Below, piece after piece: positions 57,195 to 64,000 of a stretch of 64,000 nt of DNA. Source of the stretch: Carnobacterium inhibens subsp. inhibens DSM 13024. GTDB lineage: Bacteria > Bacillota > Bacilli > Lactobacillales > Carnobacteriaceae. The DNA lies in assembly GCF_000746825.1 (NCBI RefSeq), contig NZ_JQIV01000006.1:186001-250000 (forward strand), read 5' to 3'. Positions within the stretch are counted from its first letter, which is position 1. The number at the start of each line of letters is the position of its first letter. The position numbers and the translations under genes were made by a program. The notes beneath the pieces were generated by a model. The model had not been told where the DNA came from and did no database searches. It saw only the letters and a list, made by a program, of their open reading frames with translations.

Positions 57195-58952
57195 ATGAAA
57201 AAAACAAAAATTGTATGTACGATTGGTCCAGCAAGTGAAACGGTTGAACAACTAACTCAAATGATAGATGCAGGTATGAACGTAGCCCGTTTAAACTTTT
57301 CACATGGTGACTTTGAGGAACATGGAGCACGTATCAACAATATTCGTGAAGCATCAAAACGTACCGGTAAAATGGTAGCTATTCTATTAGATACAAAAGG
57401 TCCTGAAATGCGTACACACAACATGAAAGATGGCCGTGTTGACTTTGAAGAAGGAGACGTTGTTCGTATCTCAATGACAGAAGTTGAAGGAACAAAAGAA
57501 AAATTCTCAATTACTTATCCTGAATTAATCAATGACGTAAATCCCGGTACTCATATTTTACTAGATGATGGTTTAGTGGACCTTGAAGTAACTGATTTAG
57601 ATCATGCAAATGGTGAAATTGTTGTTTTAGTTAAGAATCCAGGAACATTAAAGAATAAAAAAGGCGTAAACGTACCAGGTGTATCTGTTAATTTACCAGG
57701 AATCACTGATAAAGATGCTGCTGATATTCGTTTTGGTCTAAAGAATGATATTGATTACATCGCAGCAAGTTTTGTACGTCGTGCTAGTGACGTATTAGAA
57801 ATCACTCAAATTTTAGAAGAAGAAAACATGACTCATGTTCAAATCATTCCTAAAATTGAAAACCAAGAAGGCGTAGACAACATTGATGAAATCTTAAAAG
57901 TTTCTGATGGATTAATGGTTGCTCGTGGAGACTTAGGAGTTGAAATTCCTACAGAGGAAGTTCCTATTGTTCAAAAAGCTCTTATCCAAAAATGTAATCA
58001 AGCTGGTAAACCAGTTATTACTGCTACACAAATGCTTGACTCAATGCAACAAAACCCACGTCCAACACGTGCTGAAGCAAGTGACGTAGCTAATGCTATT
58101 TTTGATGGTACAGATGCTATCATGCTTTCAGGTGAAACTGCTGCTGGGGATTACCCAATTGAAGCTGTACAAACTATGGCACGTATTGCTGTACGTACTG
58201 AAGAAGCATTAGTAAACCAGGATGCATTTGCATTAAAAGCTTACAGCCAAACAGATATGACTGAAGCTATTGGTCAATCAGTAGGACATACTGCACGTAA
58301 CTTGAACATTCAAACAATTGTTGCAGCTACTGAATCTGGACATACTGCACGTATGATCGCAAAATACCGTCCAAAAGCTAATATTGTTGCTGTTACATTT
58401 ACAGAACGTCAAATGCGCGGTTTAGCATTAACTTGGGGAGTTTCTCCAGTTGTTTCTGAAAAACCAGGTTCAACTGATGATATGTTCAATTTAGCAACTA
58501 AAATTGCTCAAGAAACTGGATTTGCTACTGCAGGAGATTTAATCATCATTACTGCCGGTGTACCAGTTGGCGAACGTGGCACAACTAACTTAATGAAAAT
58601 CCAATTAATTGGAACTAAATTAGCTAGCGGCCAAGGTGTTGGAACAGAGGCAGTTATTGGTAAAGCAACTGTCGCAACAAGTGCTGAAGAAGCAAATAAA
58701 AATGCTGTAGAAGGTGGAATTTTAGTTGTGAAAACAACAGATAAAGACTACTTGCCAGCAATTGAAAAATCATCAGCTTTAGTAGTAGAACAAGGTGGCT
58801 TAACTAGTCATGCAGCTGTTATTGCTATTGCAATGAGCATTCCAGTAATTGTGAATGTTGAAAATGCTACGACTCTTATTAAAAATGATGAATTAATTAC
58901 TGTTGATTCACGTCGTGGAATCGTCTACCGTGGAGCTACAACAGCTATCTAA
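57195..58952 (+). CDS. pyk: Pyruvate kinase
   Basis: This 585-residue enzyme makes pyruvate and ATP from phosphoenolpyruvate. It starts [14 protein letters not shown]. The barrel contains [11 protein letters not shown], the active-site [10 protein letters not shown] (near 219), and [10 protein letters not shown]. Substrate-binding [10 protein letters not shown] lies near 275. After the allosteric C domain, an extra domain of about 105 residues (from about 475) resembles the PEP-utilising swivelling domain, with [13 protein letters not shown]; this extension is normal for Bacillus-type enzymes. It ends the pfkA-pyk unit. Confidence 0.98.
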   Translation: MKKTKIVCTIGPASETVEQLTQMIDAGMNVARLNFSHGDFEEHGARINNIREASKRTGKMVAILLDTKGPEMRTHNMKDGRVDFEEGDVVRISMTEVEGTKEKFSITYPELINDVNPGTHILLDDGLVDLEVTDLDHANGEIVVLVKNPGTLKNKKGVNVPGVSVNLPGITDKDAADIRFGLKNDIDYIAASFVRRASDVLEITQILEEENMTHVQIIPKIENQEGVDNIDEILKVSDGLMVARGDLGVEIPTEEVPIVQKALIQKCNQAGKPVITATQMLDSMQQNPRPTRAEASDVANAIFDGTDAIMLSGETAAGDYPIEAVQTMARIAVRTEEALVNQDAFALKAYSQTDMTEAIGQSVGHTARNLNIQTIVAATESGHTARMIAKYRPKANIVAVTFTERQMRGLALTWGVSPVVSEKPGSTDDMFNLATKIAQETGFATAGDLIIITAGVPVGERGTTNLMKIQLIGTKLASGQGVGTEAVIGKATVATSAEEANKNAVEGGILVVKTTDKDYLPAIEKSSALVVEQGGLTSHAAVIAIAMSIPVIVNVENATTLIKNDELITVDSRRGIVYRGATTAI

Positions 58953-58982
58953 TAGCTAATAAAACTTAAAAATTTAAATGAA

Positions 58983-59033
58983 CAAAACTCTCTTGAGGAT
59001 TGATTTTTAAATCCGATAGGGAGTTTTTTTTTG
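58983..59033 (+). terminator. Terminator after pyk
   Basis: AAAACTC and GAGTTTT form the outer stem, with GGATT / AATCC inside, followed by nine T bases. Confidence 0.85.
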
Positions 59034-59051
59034 AAATATAAAACAATAGTT

Positions 59052-59079
59052 AGTTTACATAAAATGATTATGGTAAACT
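59052..59079. promoter_or_regulatory. Dyad upstream of cvfB
   Basis: AGTTTAC (59052-59058) and GTAAACT (59073-59079) form a perfect inverted repeat around TAA / TTA. It lies in the otherwise plain cvfB upstream region and could be an operator. Confidence 0.45.
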
Positions 59080-59192
59080 TATATCGAATCTTTTCAACAT
59101 TCTTTCATTCCTTGTCTTTTTCATATAAACTGTAGAGGAATGATTAAAGAATCACTACCAAATAATAGATCTAAACTTATGGAGGAAAAAAT

Positions 59193-60080
59193 ATGAATCA
59201 ATCATTAGGAAAAATTATCACAGGACTTGTTACTGATGTAAACGAGGACGCATTTTTTGTACAAAAAGATGGCGTAACGTACAAATTAGATAAAACTGAA
59301 GGAATGGATTACAAACTAGGCGATACAGTAGAAGGTTTTGCTTATATCTCAATGGATAAAGACTTTATGTTAACTCAAGAACTTCCTAAAGTACAAGTGG
59401 GTCATTATGCATGGGGTACCGTTATTGATACACGTAAAGATTTAGGAGTATTTGTAGATGTAGGTCTGCCTGACAAAGAATTGGTCGTTTCACTTGACGA
59501 ATTACCGACCATTAAGCATTTATGGCCTAAAAAAGGTGATCGTTTACTGATAACGATACGAGTAGACGATAAAGACCGTATGTGGGGAGAACTAGCAGGA
59601 GATGAAGTGTTCCAATCATTAGCTAAAAAAGGAACAGAAGAATTGATCAACCAAAACATCAAAGGAACAGCGTATCGTTTAAAAGTTATTGGAACGTTTA
59701 TTTTGACTGAAGACAACCAAATTGGTTTCGTGCATCCTTCAGAACGCAAAGATGAACCTCGTTTAGGAGAAGTTGTGTCCGGTCGTGTCATCGGTGTTAG
59801 ACCAGATGGTGTGATCAATGTATCTCTAATGCCTCGTGCTTATGAAGCTATCGGCGACGATGCTGCAATGTTGATGGCCATATTAGAACGAACTAAAACA
59901 GATAGCTTTCCATATACTGATAAAAGCTCACCAGAAGATATTTCGGAGCGATTTGGAATCAGTAAAGGTCAGTTTAAACGAGCAATTGGAAACTTGATGA
60001 AACAACGCTTAATCGTACAAGAAAATGGCGAAACGAAACTTGTTCAAGAATCCAGCGAGAACGACCAAGAAGAAAACTAA
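59193..60080 (+). CDS. cvfB: S1-domain RNA-binding protein CvfB (YitL)
   Basis: This 295-residue protein has three S1-like OB domains (about residues 1-65, 66-140 and 150-220) and a C-terminal winged helix (about 225-285) with DISERFGISKGQFKRAIGNLMKQ near residues 252-274. It belongs to the CvfB/YitL family, linked to virulence-factor expression in Staphylococcus. GGAGGAAA precedes the ATG. It stands alone with a terminator behind it. Its RNA targets are unknown here. Confidence 0.94.
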   Translation: MNQSLGKIITGLVTDVNEDAFFVQKDGVTYKLDKTEGMDYKLGDTVEGFAYISMDKDFMLTQELPKVQVGHYAWGTVIDTRKDLGVFVDVGLPDKELVVSLDELPTIKHLWPKKGDRLLITIRVDDKDRMWGELAGDEVFQSLAKKGTEELINQNIKGTAYRLKVIGTFILTEDNQIGFVHPSERKDEPRLGEVVSGRVIGVRPDGVINVSLMPRAYEAIGDDAAMLMAILERTKTDSFPYTDKSSPEDISERFGISKGQFKRAIGNLMKQRLIVQENGETKLVQESSENDQEEN

Positions 60081-60095
60081 AAAATAAGAAGAAAC

Positions 60096-60134
60096 GAAAG
60101 AAGGCAGTTCACAAAGTGTCCTTGCCTTCTTTTG
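60096..60134 (+). terminator. Terminator after cvfB
   Basis: AAAGAAGGCA and TGCCTTCTTT form a perfect 10-bp stem, with a loop of about 18 bases and a short T-run. Confidence 0.75.
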
Positions 60135-60182
60135 CGTCTTATATAAATAATTTAGGTTAATTTGGATAGAGGTGTAAATAGA

Positions 60183-61073
60183 GTGAAGGAAGATGTAGAA
60201 GAGTATATCCGTTTTTTGACTATTGAAAGAGGTCTTTCAAAAAATACAATTGAAAGTTACAAAAGAGATATTGGACAATATATGGTATTTATTGAACAAA
60301 GTAAATTAAACCACTGGGATCAAATTGATCGTTATGTTGTGCTTTCTTTTCTACAAGACCTAAAAGAAAAACAAAAATCTGCTGGCACAATTATTCGAAT
60401 GATATCTTGTTTAAGACAGCTTCATCAATTCTTAAAGCAAGAACAGTTAACTAAAAATGATCCCATGCTTCATATTGATACGCCTAAGAAGGCGCAAAAA
60501 CTACCAAAAGTATTGTCTATTAAAGAGGTGGATCTTTTGATTGAAACACCAAATACTGGCGAGACATTAGGATTGAGAGATCGAGCAATGCTCGAAGTTA
60601 TGTATGCGACAGGATTACGTGTATCTGAATTAACAGAACTAAAATTAGATGACCTGCACTTATCACTAGGATTGATCCAAACGATTGGTAAAGGAGATAA
60701 AGAAAGAATTATTCCGTTAGGAGATATGGCTATCGAGTGGATCGAAAAATATCGTCGTTACAGCCGACCAAAATTGGAAAAAGAAGGCCGTCGTTCACCC
60801 TATTTATTTCTAAATCATCATGGACGTAAATTAACTAGGCAAGGTGTTTGGAAAAATCTAAAAATACTAGTAAAAAAAGCTGGAATAGAAAAAGAAGTAA
60901 CCCCTCATACTTTACGTCATTCATTTGCTACGCATTTGCTTGAAAATGGTGCTGATCTAAGAGTTGTTCAAGAATTGCTGGGGCACTCGGATATCTCTAC
61001 AACTCAAATTTACACGCACATTACTAAGCAAAGGATGTCAAGCGTTTACAAAACGTATCATCCAAGGGCTTGA
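60183..61073 (+). CDS. xerD: Tyrosine recombinase XerD
   Basis: This protein of 296 residues resolves chromosome dimers at dif. The catalytic residues are R146 (TGLRVSEL), K170, H242 and R245 (PHTLRHSFATH), H268 (LGHSD) and Y277 (IYTHI). The N-terminal core-binding domain is residues 1-105. I place the start at GTG 60183, 6 bases after GAGGTG; the first ATG of the open frame at 60162 is too far 5'. The length and the tail ending YKTYHPRA fit XerD. It lies before deoB, as in Bacillus (ripX-drm). Confidence 0.95.
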   Translation: MKEDVEEYIRFLTIERGLSKNTIESYKRDIGQYMVFIEQSKLNHWDQIDRYVVLSFLQDLKEKQKSAGTIIRMISCLRQLHQFLKQEQLTKNDPMLHIDTPKKAQKLPKVLSIKEVDLLIETPNTGETLGLRDRAMLEVMYATGLRVSELTELKLDDLHLSLGLIQTIGKGDKERIIPLGDMAIEWIEKYRRYSRPKLEKEGRRSPYLFLNHHGRKLTRQGVWKNLKILVKKAGIEKEVTPHTLRHSFATHLLENGADLRVVQELLGHSDISTTQIYTHITKQRMSSVYKTYHPRA

Positions 61074-61167
61074 AAATTGGAAAGAGTATAGAGTTTTACT
61101 CGCTTTATCGTATTATTTTTACTATAATGAGAATGTAGAAACCTATAATTAGGAGGATGAAGAACGA

Positions 61168-62337
61168 ATGTCATATAAAAGAGTGCATTTAATCGTTATG
61201 GATTCAGTTGGTATTGGGGAAGCACCTGATGCTGATAAATTTAATGATCTAGGAAGCGACACATTAGGTCATATCGCTCAAGAAGCTGGATTAACAATAC
61301 CTCATTTAGAAGAATTAGGTCTAGGAAATATCAAACCTTTAAAAGGTGTACGTAGCGTTACTGACAGCTTAGGCTATTACACAAAATTAGAAGAAGTATC
61401 TGTTGGTAAAGATACCATGACCGGACATTGGGAAATTATGGGATTAAACATTCAAACGCCTTTCCGCGTTTTTCCTGAAGGATTCCCAGATGCGTTATTA
61501 AAACAAATTGAAGACTTTTCCGGCCGCAAAATTGTAGGGAATAAACCAGCTAGTGGAACAGCTATTATTGACGAATATGGGGAACATCAATTAAAAACAG
61601 GAGACTTGATCGTTTATACTTCGGCAGACCCTGTTTTACAGATCGCAGCTCATGAAGATGTGATTCCATTAGATGAACTGTACCGAATCTGTCAGTTTGT
61701 CAGAGATATTACAAAAGACGATCCTTACATGATTGGCAGAATCATTGCTCGACCATATGTTGGGAAACCTGGACAGTTTACTAGAACGAGTGGACGTCAT
61801 GATTATGCATTAAATCCTTTTGGTAAGACTGTTCTTAACCATTTAAGCGAAGGCGGTAAGGAAGTTATTGCAATCGGCAAGATAAATGATATTTATAACG
61901 GAGAAGGCATCACTGAATCTGTACGCACAGAACACAATATGGATGGTGTAGACAAACTCTTGACGGTTATGGATAAAGATTTTGAAGGTCTTAGCTTCTT
62001 AAACTTGGTTGATTTTGATGCTAAATTTGGACACCGTCGTGATGTTGTTGGATATGGTCAAGCAATTGATGAATTTGATGCTCGTGTTGAAGAAATCGTT
62101 GGCAAACTAAGAGAAGATGATTTATTATTGATCACTGCCGATCATGGAAATGACCCTATTGCACCTGGAACGGATCACACAAGAGAGTATGTTCCTTTAT
62201 TAGCTTATTCTCCTTCAATGAAAGAACACGGCGAAATTTCTCGAGGCCATTTTGCAGATATTGGTGCTACTATTGCAGCTAATTTCGGTGTTCAAGATAC
62301 AGGATTTGGTAAAAGCTTCTTAGAAGAATTAAAGTAA
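61168..62337 (+). CDS. deoB: Phosphopentomutase
   Basis: This 389-residue metalloenzyme interconverts ribose/deoxyribose 1-phosphate and 5-phosphate. The N-terminal [15 protein letters not shown] holds the first metal ligand. [13 protein letters not shown] has the phosphorylated threonine, and the C-terminal ITADHGNDP and [10 protein letters not shown] carry further metal ligands. AGGAGGA precedes the ATG. A TATAAT at 61123-61128 suggests a promoter of its own. It is followed by punA, so pentose phosphates from nucleosides enter central metabolism. Confidence 0.97.
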   Translation: MSYKRVHLIVMDSVGIGEAPDADKFNDLGSDTLGHIAQEAGLTIPHLEELGLGNIKPLKGVRSVTDSLGYYTKLEEVSVGKDTMTGHWEIMGLNIQTPFRVFPEGFPDALLKQIEDFSGRKIVGNKPASGTAIIDEYGEHQLKTGDLIVYTSADPVLQIAAHEDVIPLDELYRICQFVRDITKDDPYMIGRIIARPYVGKPGQFTRTSGRHDYALNPFGKTVLNHLSEGGKEVIAIGKINDIYNGEGITESVRTEHNMDGVDKLLTVMDKDFEGLSFLNLVDFDAKFGHRRDVVGYGQAIDEFDARVEEIVGKLREDDLLLITADHGNDPIAPGTDHTREYVPLLAYSPSMKEHGEISRGHFADIGATIAANFGVQDTGFGKSFLEELK

Positions 62338-62362
62338 AAAGAATACATTAATGGAGGAAATT

Positions 62363-63187
62363 ATGACTACAGCATTATTAAAGAAAGTTAATGAAGCAAA
62401 AAGCTATATTTTAGAAAATGGTGTTCAAGATATAGAAGTTGGATTGATTCTAGGTTCTGGATTAGGGGAGTTAGGGGACGAAGTTGAAAATCCAATTGCG
62501 ATCTCATATAGTAAGATCCCTCATTTTCCTGTGTCTACTGTAGAAGGACATGCTGGACAATTAGTATATGGAACATTGGGCGGTAAAAAAGTATTAGCTA
62601 TGCAAGGGCGTTTTCATTTTTATGAAGGGTATACTTTAGAAGAAGTGACTTTCCCGATACGAGTAATGAAAGCACTTGGTATCCATTCATTGATCGTGAC
62701 AAATGCAGCTGGCGGAGTCAATACTGATTTCACTCCAGGCGAATTAATGATGATCACAGATCAAATTAACTATACTGGTACCAATCCTTTAATAGGACCA
62801 AATGATGCTTCTATGGGACCGCGTTTCACGGATATGAGTCATGCCTATGATGCAGCTTACCAAGAAACCGTTCGTTCTGTAGCTAAGAACATGGATATAG
62901 ACTTAAAAGAAGGCGTATATATTGGTTTTTCTGGTCCAACTTATGAAACTCCAGCCGAAATAAAAATGGTTCGTCAATTTGGTGCTGATGCTGTTGGGAT
63001 GTCTACTGTTCCAGAAGTTATTGTAGCAAACCATGCAGGTATGAGAGTCATCGGTATATCTTGTATTACTAATTTAGCTGCTGGCATGCAAGCGACATTA
63101 AATCATGAAGAAGTGGTAGAAACAACACAGCGTGTTAAACATACATTTAAAGCTTTTGTAAAAACTATTCTTTCAGAAATGAAATAA
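62363..63187 (+). CDS. punA: Purine nucleoside phosphorylase
   Basis: This protein of 274 residues cleaves purine nucleosides (guanosine, inosine types) with phosphate. The trimeric class signature is shown by GLILGSGLGELGD near residue 27, GHAGQLVYG, QGRFHFYEGY near 84, VTNAAGGVN near 111 and PTYETPAEIKM near 194. I place the start at ATG 62363; the ATG at 62351 is part of the GGAGG that forms its RBS. It follows deoB by 25 bases. A terminator-like hairpin follows. Confidence 0.96.
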   Translation: MTTALLKKVNEAKSYILENGVQDIEVGLILGSGLGELGDEVENPIAISYSKIPHFPVSTVEGHAGQLVYGTLGGKKVLAMQGRFHFYEGYTLEEVTFPIRVMKALGIHSLIVTNAAGGVNTDFTPGELMMITDQINYTGTNPLIGPNDASMGPRFTDMSHAYDAAYQETVRSVAKNMDIDLKEGVYIGFSGPTYETPAEIKMVRQFGADAVGMSTVPEVIVANHAGMRVIGISCITNLAAGMQATLNHEEVVETTQRVKHTFKAFVKTILSEMK

Positions 63188-63208
63188 AAAAATCATTGAT
63201 TAGATAGA

Positions 63209-63275
63209 AAGAGGAACTGTGAAGAAGTTATGGCCTAGTTGCCAAACTTTTAAGCAGTTTCTCTTTTCTTCATTA
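63209..63275 (+). terminator. Terminator-like hairpin after punA
   Basis: AAGAGGAACTG (63209-63219) pairs with CAGTTTCTCTT (63255-63265) with one G-U pair. The following sequence is T-rich (TTCTTC). Confidence 0.6.
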
Positions 63276-63366
63276 ATTTAATACAATTGAAGAATAGTAG
63301 AAAGATTTGATTTTTTAGAGTGTGCAAATAGGGTTGTATGACAAATGGTGTGGATGCTTCAAAAAA

Positions 63367-63536
63367 ATTTCTTCTGGAATGGACGGGTTTGCTTGTGGAG
63401 CCATGGGACCGCCTGTAAGCCTGGAGTCTTACAGGCTTTCAAGCTTCAAATAAACCCTAATCGCTGAAGCGCTAACGGTTTATAATTCTCATTGAATCCT
63501 ATACAGGGCTACAAGCAACCCTATTACTCCAGAAAT
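63367..63536 (+). ncRNA. Structured RNA candidate of about 170 bases
   Basis: A long closing stem joins both ends: TTCTGGA (63372-63378) with TCCAGAA (63528-63534), then GGGTT-TGCTTGTGG (63385-63398) with CTACAAGCAACCC (63509-63521). Inside lie a perfect 9-bp hairpin (63411-63419 with 63428-63436) and a second one, ATAAACC / GGTTTAT (63450-63483), with an inner CGC-TGAA-GCG. Several pairs are G-U on the + strand and would be A-C on the other, so the + strand is likely transcribed. The overall shape, a long closing stem with an open middle, recalls 6S RNA, but this is a guess. It lies upstream of the lysA promoter. Confidence 0.55.
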
Positions 63537-63608
63537 GTTTGGTGAGTATTTTGAATAATCTATCAACATTAAAATTTATAGACCCGCAAATAGGCACTAT
63601 TGATCACA

Positions 63609-63637
63609 TTGAGAAAAGCTTTTTTTTGTGTTAAAGT
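63609..63637 (+). promoter_or_regulatory. Promoter of lysA
   Basis: TTGAGA is followed by a 17-base spacer and TAAAGT. This makes the transcript start about 35 bases before the ATG, with no room for a riboswitch. Confidence 0.6.
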
Positions 63638-63679
63638 AAGTAAAGCAAAAAACAAGCAAAACTGAGATGAGGATAGTTA

Positions 63680-64000
63680 ATGGACGAAAGATTACTAACA
63701 GGAACAATGAAAATAAATAAAGCTAACCATTTAGAAATAGGTGGTATAGACACTATTTCATTAGTTGAAAAATATGGAACGCCTCTTTATGTATATGATA
63801 TTTCTCAGGTTAAACACAAAGCACAAATGTTTAAAAAAGCCTTTCAAGATAGAAAAATCAAAGCACAAGTAGCCTATGCAAGTAAAGCTTTTTCTTGTTT
63901 AGCTATTTATCAATTAATGGCCAAGGAAGAAATGTCTTTAGATGTGGTTTCTGGAGGAGAACTTTTTACAGCTATCCAAGCTGATTACCCTAGTAAAAAA
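63680..64000 (+). CDS. lysA: Diaminopimelate decarboxylase, 5' part
   Basis: The gene runs off the window; the first 107 codons are seen. The enzyme decarboxylates meso-diaminopimelate to lysine and uses PLP. The N-terminal region has KYGTPLYVYD, and the barrel carries the PLP-binding lysine K69 in VAYASKAF, with LDVVSGGELF near residue 91. GAGGATAG precedes ATG 63680. Since the C-terminus is missing, related fold III decarboxylases cannot be fully excluded, but the sequence fits LysA well. Confidence 0.92.
   Translation, partial: MDERLLTGTMKINKANHLEIGGIDTISLVEKYGTPLYVYDISQVKHKAQMFKKAFQDRKIKAQVAYASKAFSCLAIYQLMAKEEMSLDVVSGGELFTAIQADYPSKK

Larger units (their letters stand above)
63188..63679. 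other. Non-coding region between punA and lysA
   Basis: These 492 bases hold no credible gene. They contain a terminator for punA (63209-63275), a strongly structured RNA candidate (63367-63536), and the lysA promoter at 63609-63637. The T-box and lysine riboswitch signatures were looked for and not seen. Confidence 0.75.

Noticed and set aside
63363-63545. Leftward structured RNA ending in the T-run opposite the A-run at 63361
   Set aside because: The A-run would give a T-tail on the - strand, but stem pairs g97-t510 and neighbours are G-U only on the + strand, and no convincing leftward promoter was found. Not fully excluded.
63330-63679. Lysine riboswitch or T-box in front of lysA
   Set aside because: The typical core sequences of either family are not visible. 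The GGGACCG at 63405 lacks the rest of the T-box antiterminator, and a good lysA promoter lies downstream of the structure.

Overview
This 64 kb window is a low-GC Firmicutes chromosome segment, most likely from a member of the Lactobacillales close to Carnobacterium or Enterococcus. The reasons are a V-type ATPase operon in the Enterococcus hirae ntp order, a YdbC/PC4 protein of the Lactococcus type, a ClpB promoter with a CtsR-type box, and core gene blocks in the Firmicutes order (gmk-rpoZ-coaBC-priA-def-fmt-rsmB-stp-prkC-rsgA-rpe-thiN, then fakA-recG-plsX-acpP-rnc-smc-ftsY, then ylxM-ffh-rpsP-khpA-rimM-trmD-rplS). The genus is inferred from recalled protein similarity and was not tested. 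Almost everything is chromosomal core. I see no phage, insertion sequence, CRISPR array, rRNA or tRNA.

Layout. 1-1264: end of an osmoprotectant ABC transporter (opuC type). 1423-1802: small leftward YolD-like gene behind two LexA-like boxes. 1910-2779: DegV/FakB protein. 3114-11645: nine-gene V-ATPase operon whose c-subunit keeps the Na+ ligands known from E. hirae. 11876-25160: nucleotide, CoA and replication-restart genes, N-terminal formyl-Met processing (def, fmt), rsmB, the stp/prkC signalling pair, rsgA, rpe and thiN. 25242-25430: rpmB, leftward. 25688-32338: yloU, fakA, recG, plsX, acpP and rnc. 32363-41937: smc, a HAD phosphatase, ftsY, a glucose-family PTS permease with two tandem IIB domains, ylxM and ffh. 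42063-44485: rpsP, khpA, rimM, trmD and rplS. 44720-52422: miscellaneous single genes (unknown protein, OsmC, YajQ, YitT, HAD, hydrolase, SufT, ClpB, YjzD). 52620-63187: dnaE, pfkA, pyk, cvfB, xerD, deoB and punA. 63188-63679: non-coding region with a strongly structured RNA candidate. 63680-64000: start of lysA.

Functional links. FakB (degV), FakA, PlsX and AcpP together make acyl-phosphate and feed phospholipid synthesis. FtsY, YlxM and Ffh form the co-translational targeting apparatus. PfkA and Pyk control glycolytic flux downstream of the PTS permease, which has a good candidate CcpA site at its promoter. DeoB and PunA salvage nucleosides. Stp and PrkC are a phosphatase/kinase pair that senses cell-wall material.

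The least expected signals are five: the duplicated IIB domain of the PTS permease; the structured RNA candidate before lysA; the recG leader, where a perfect extended Shine-Dalgarno sequence lies 50 bases from the start codon with a hairpin between; the 25-bp hairpin before stp that is not a terminator; and the SOS-type double operator on the YolD-like gene.
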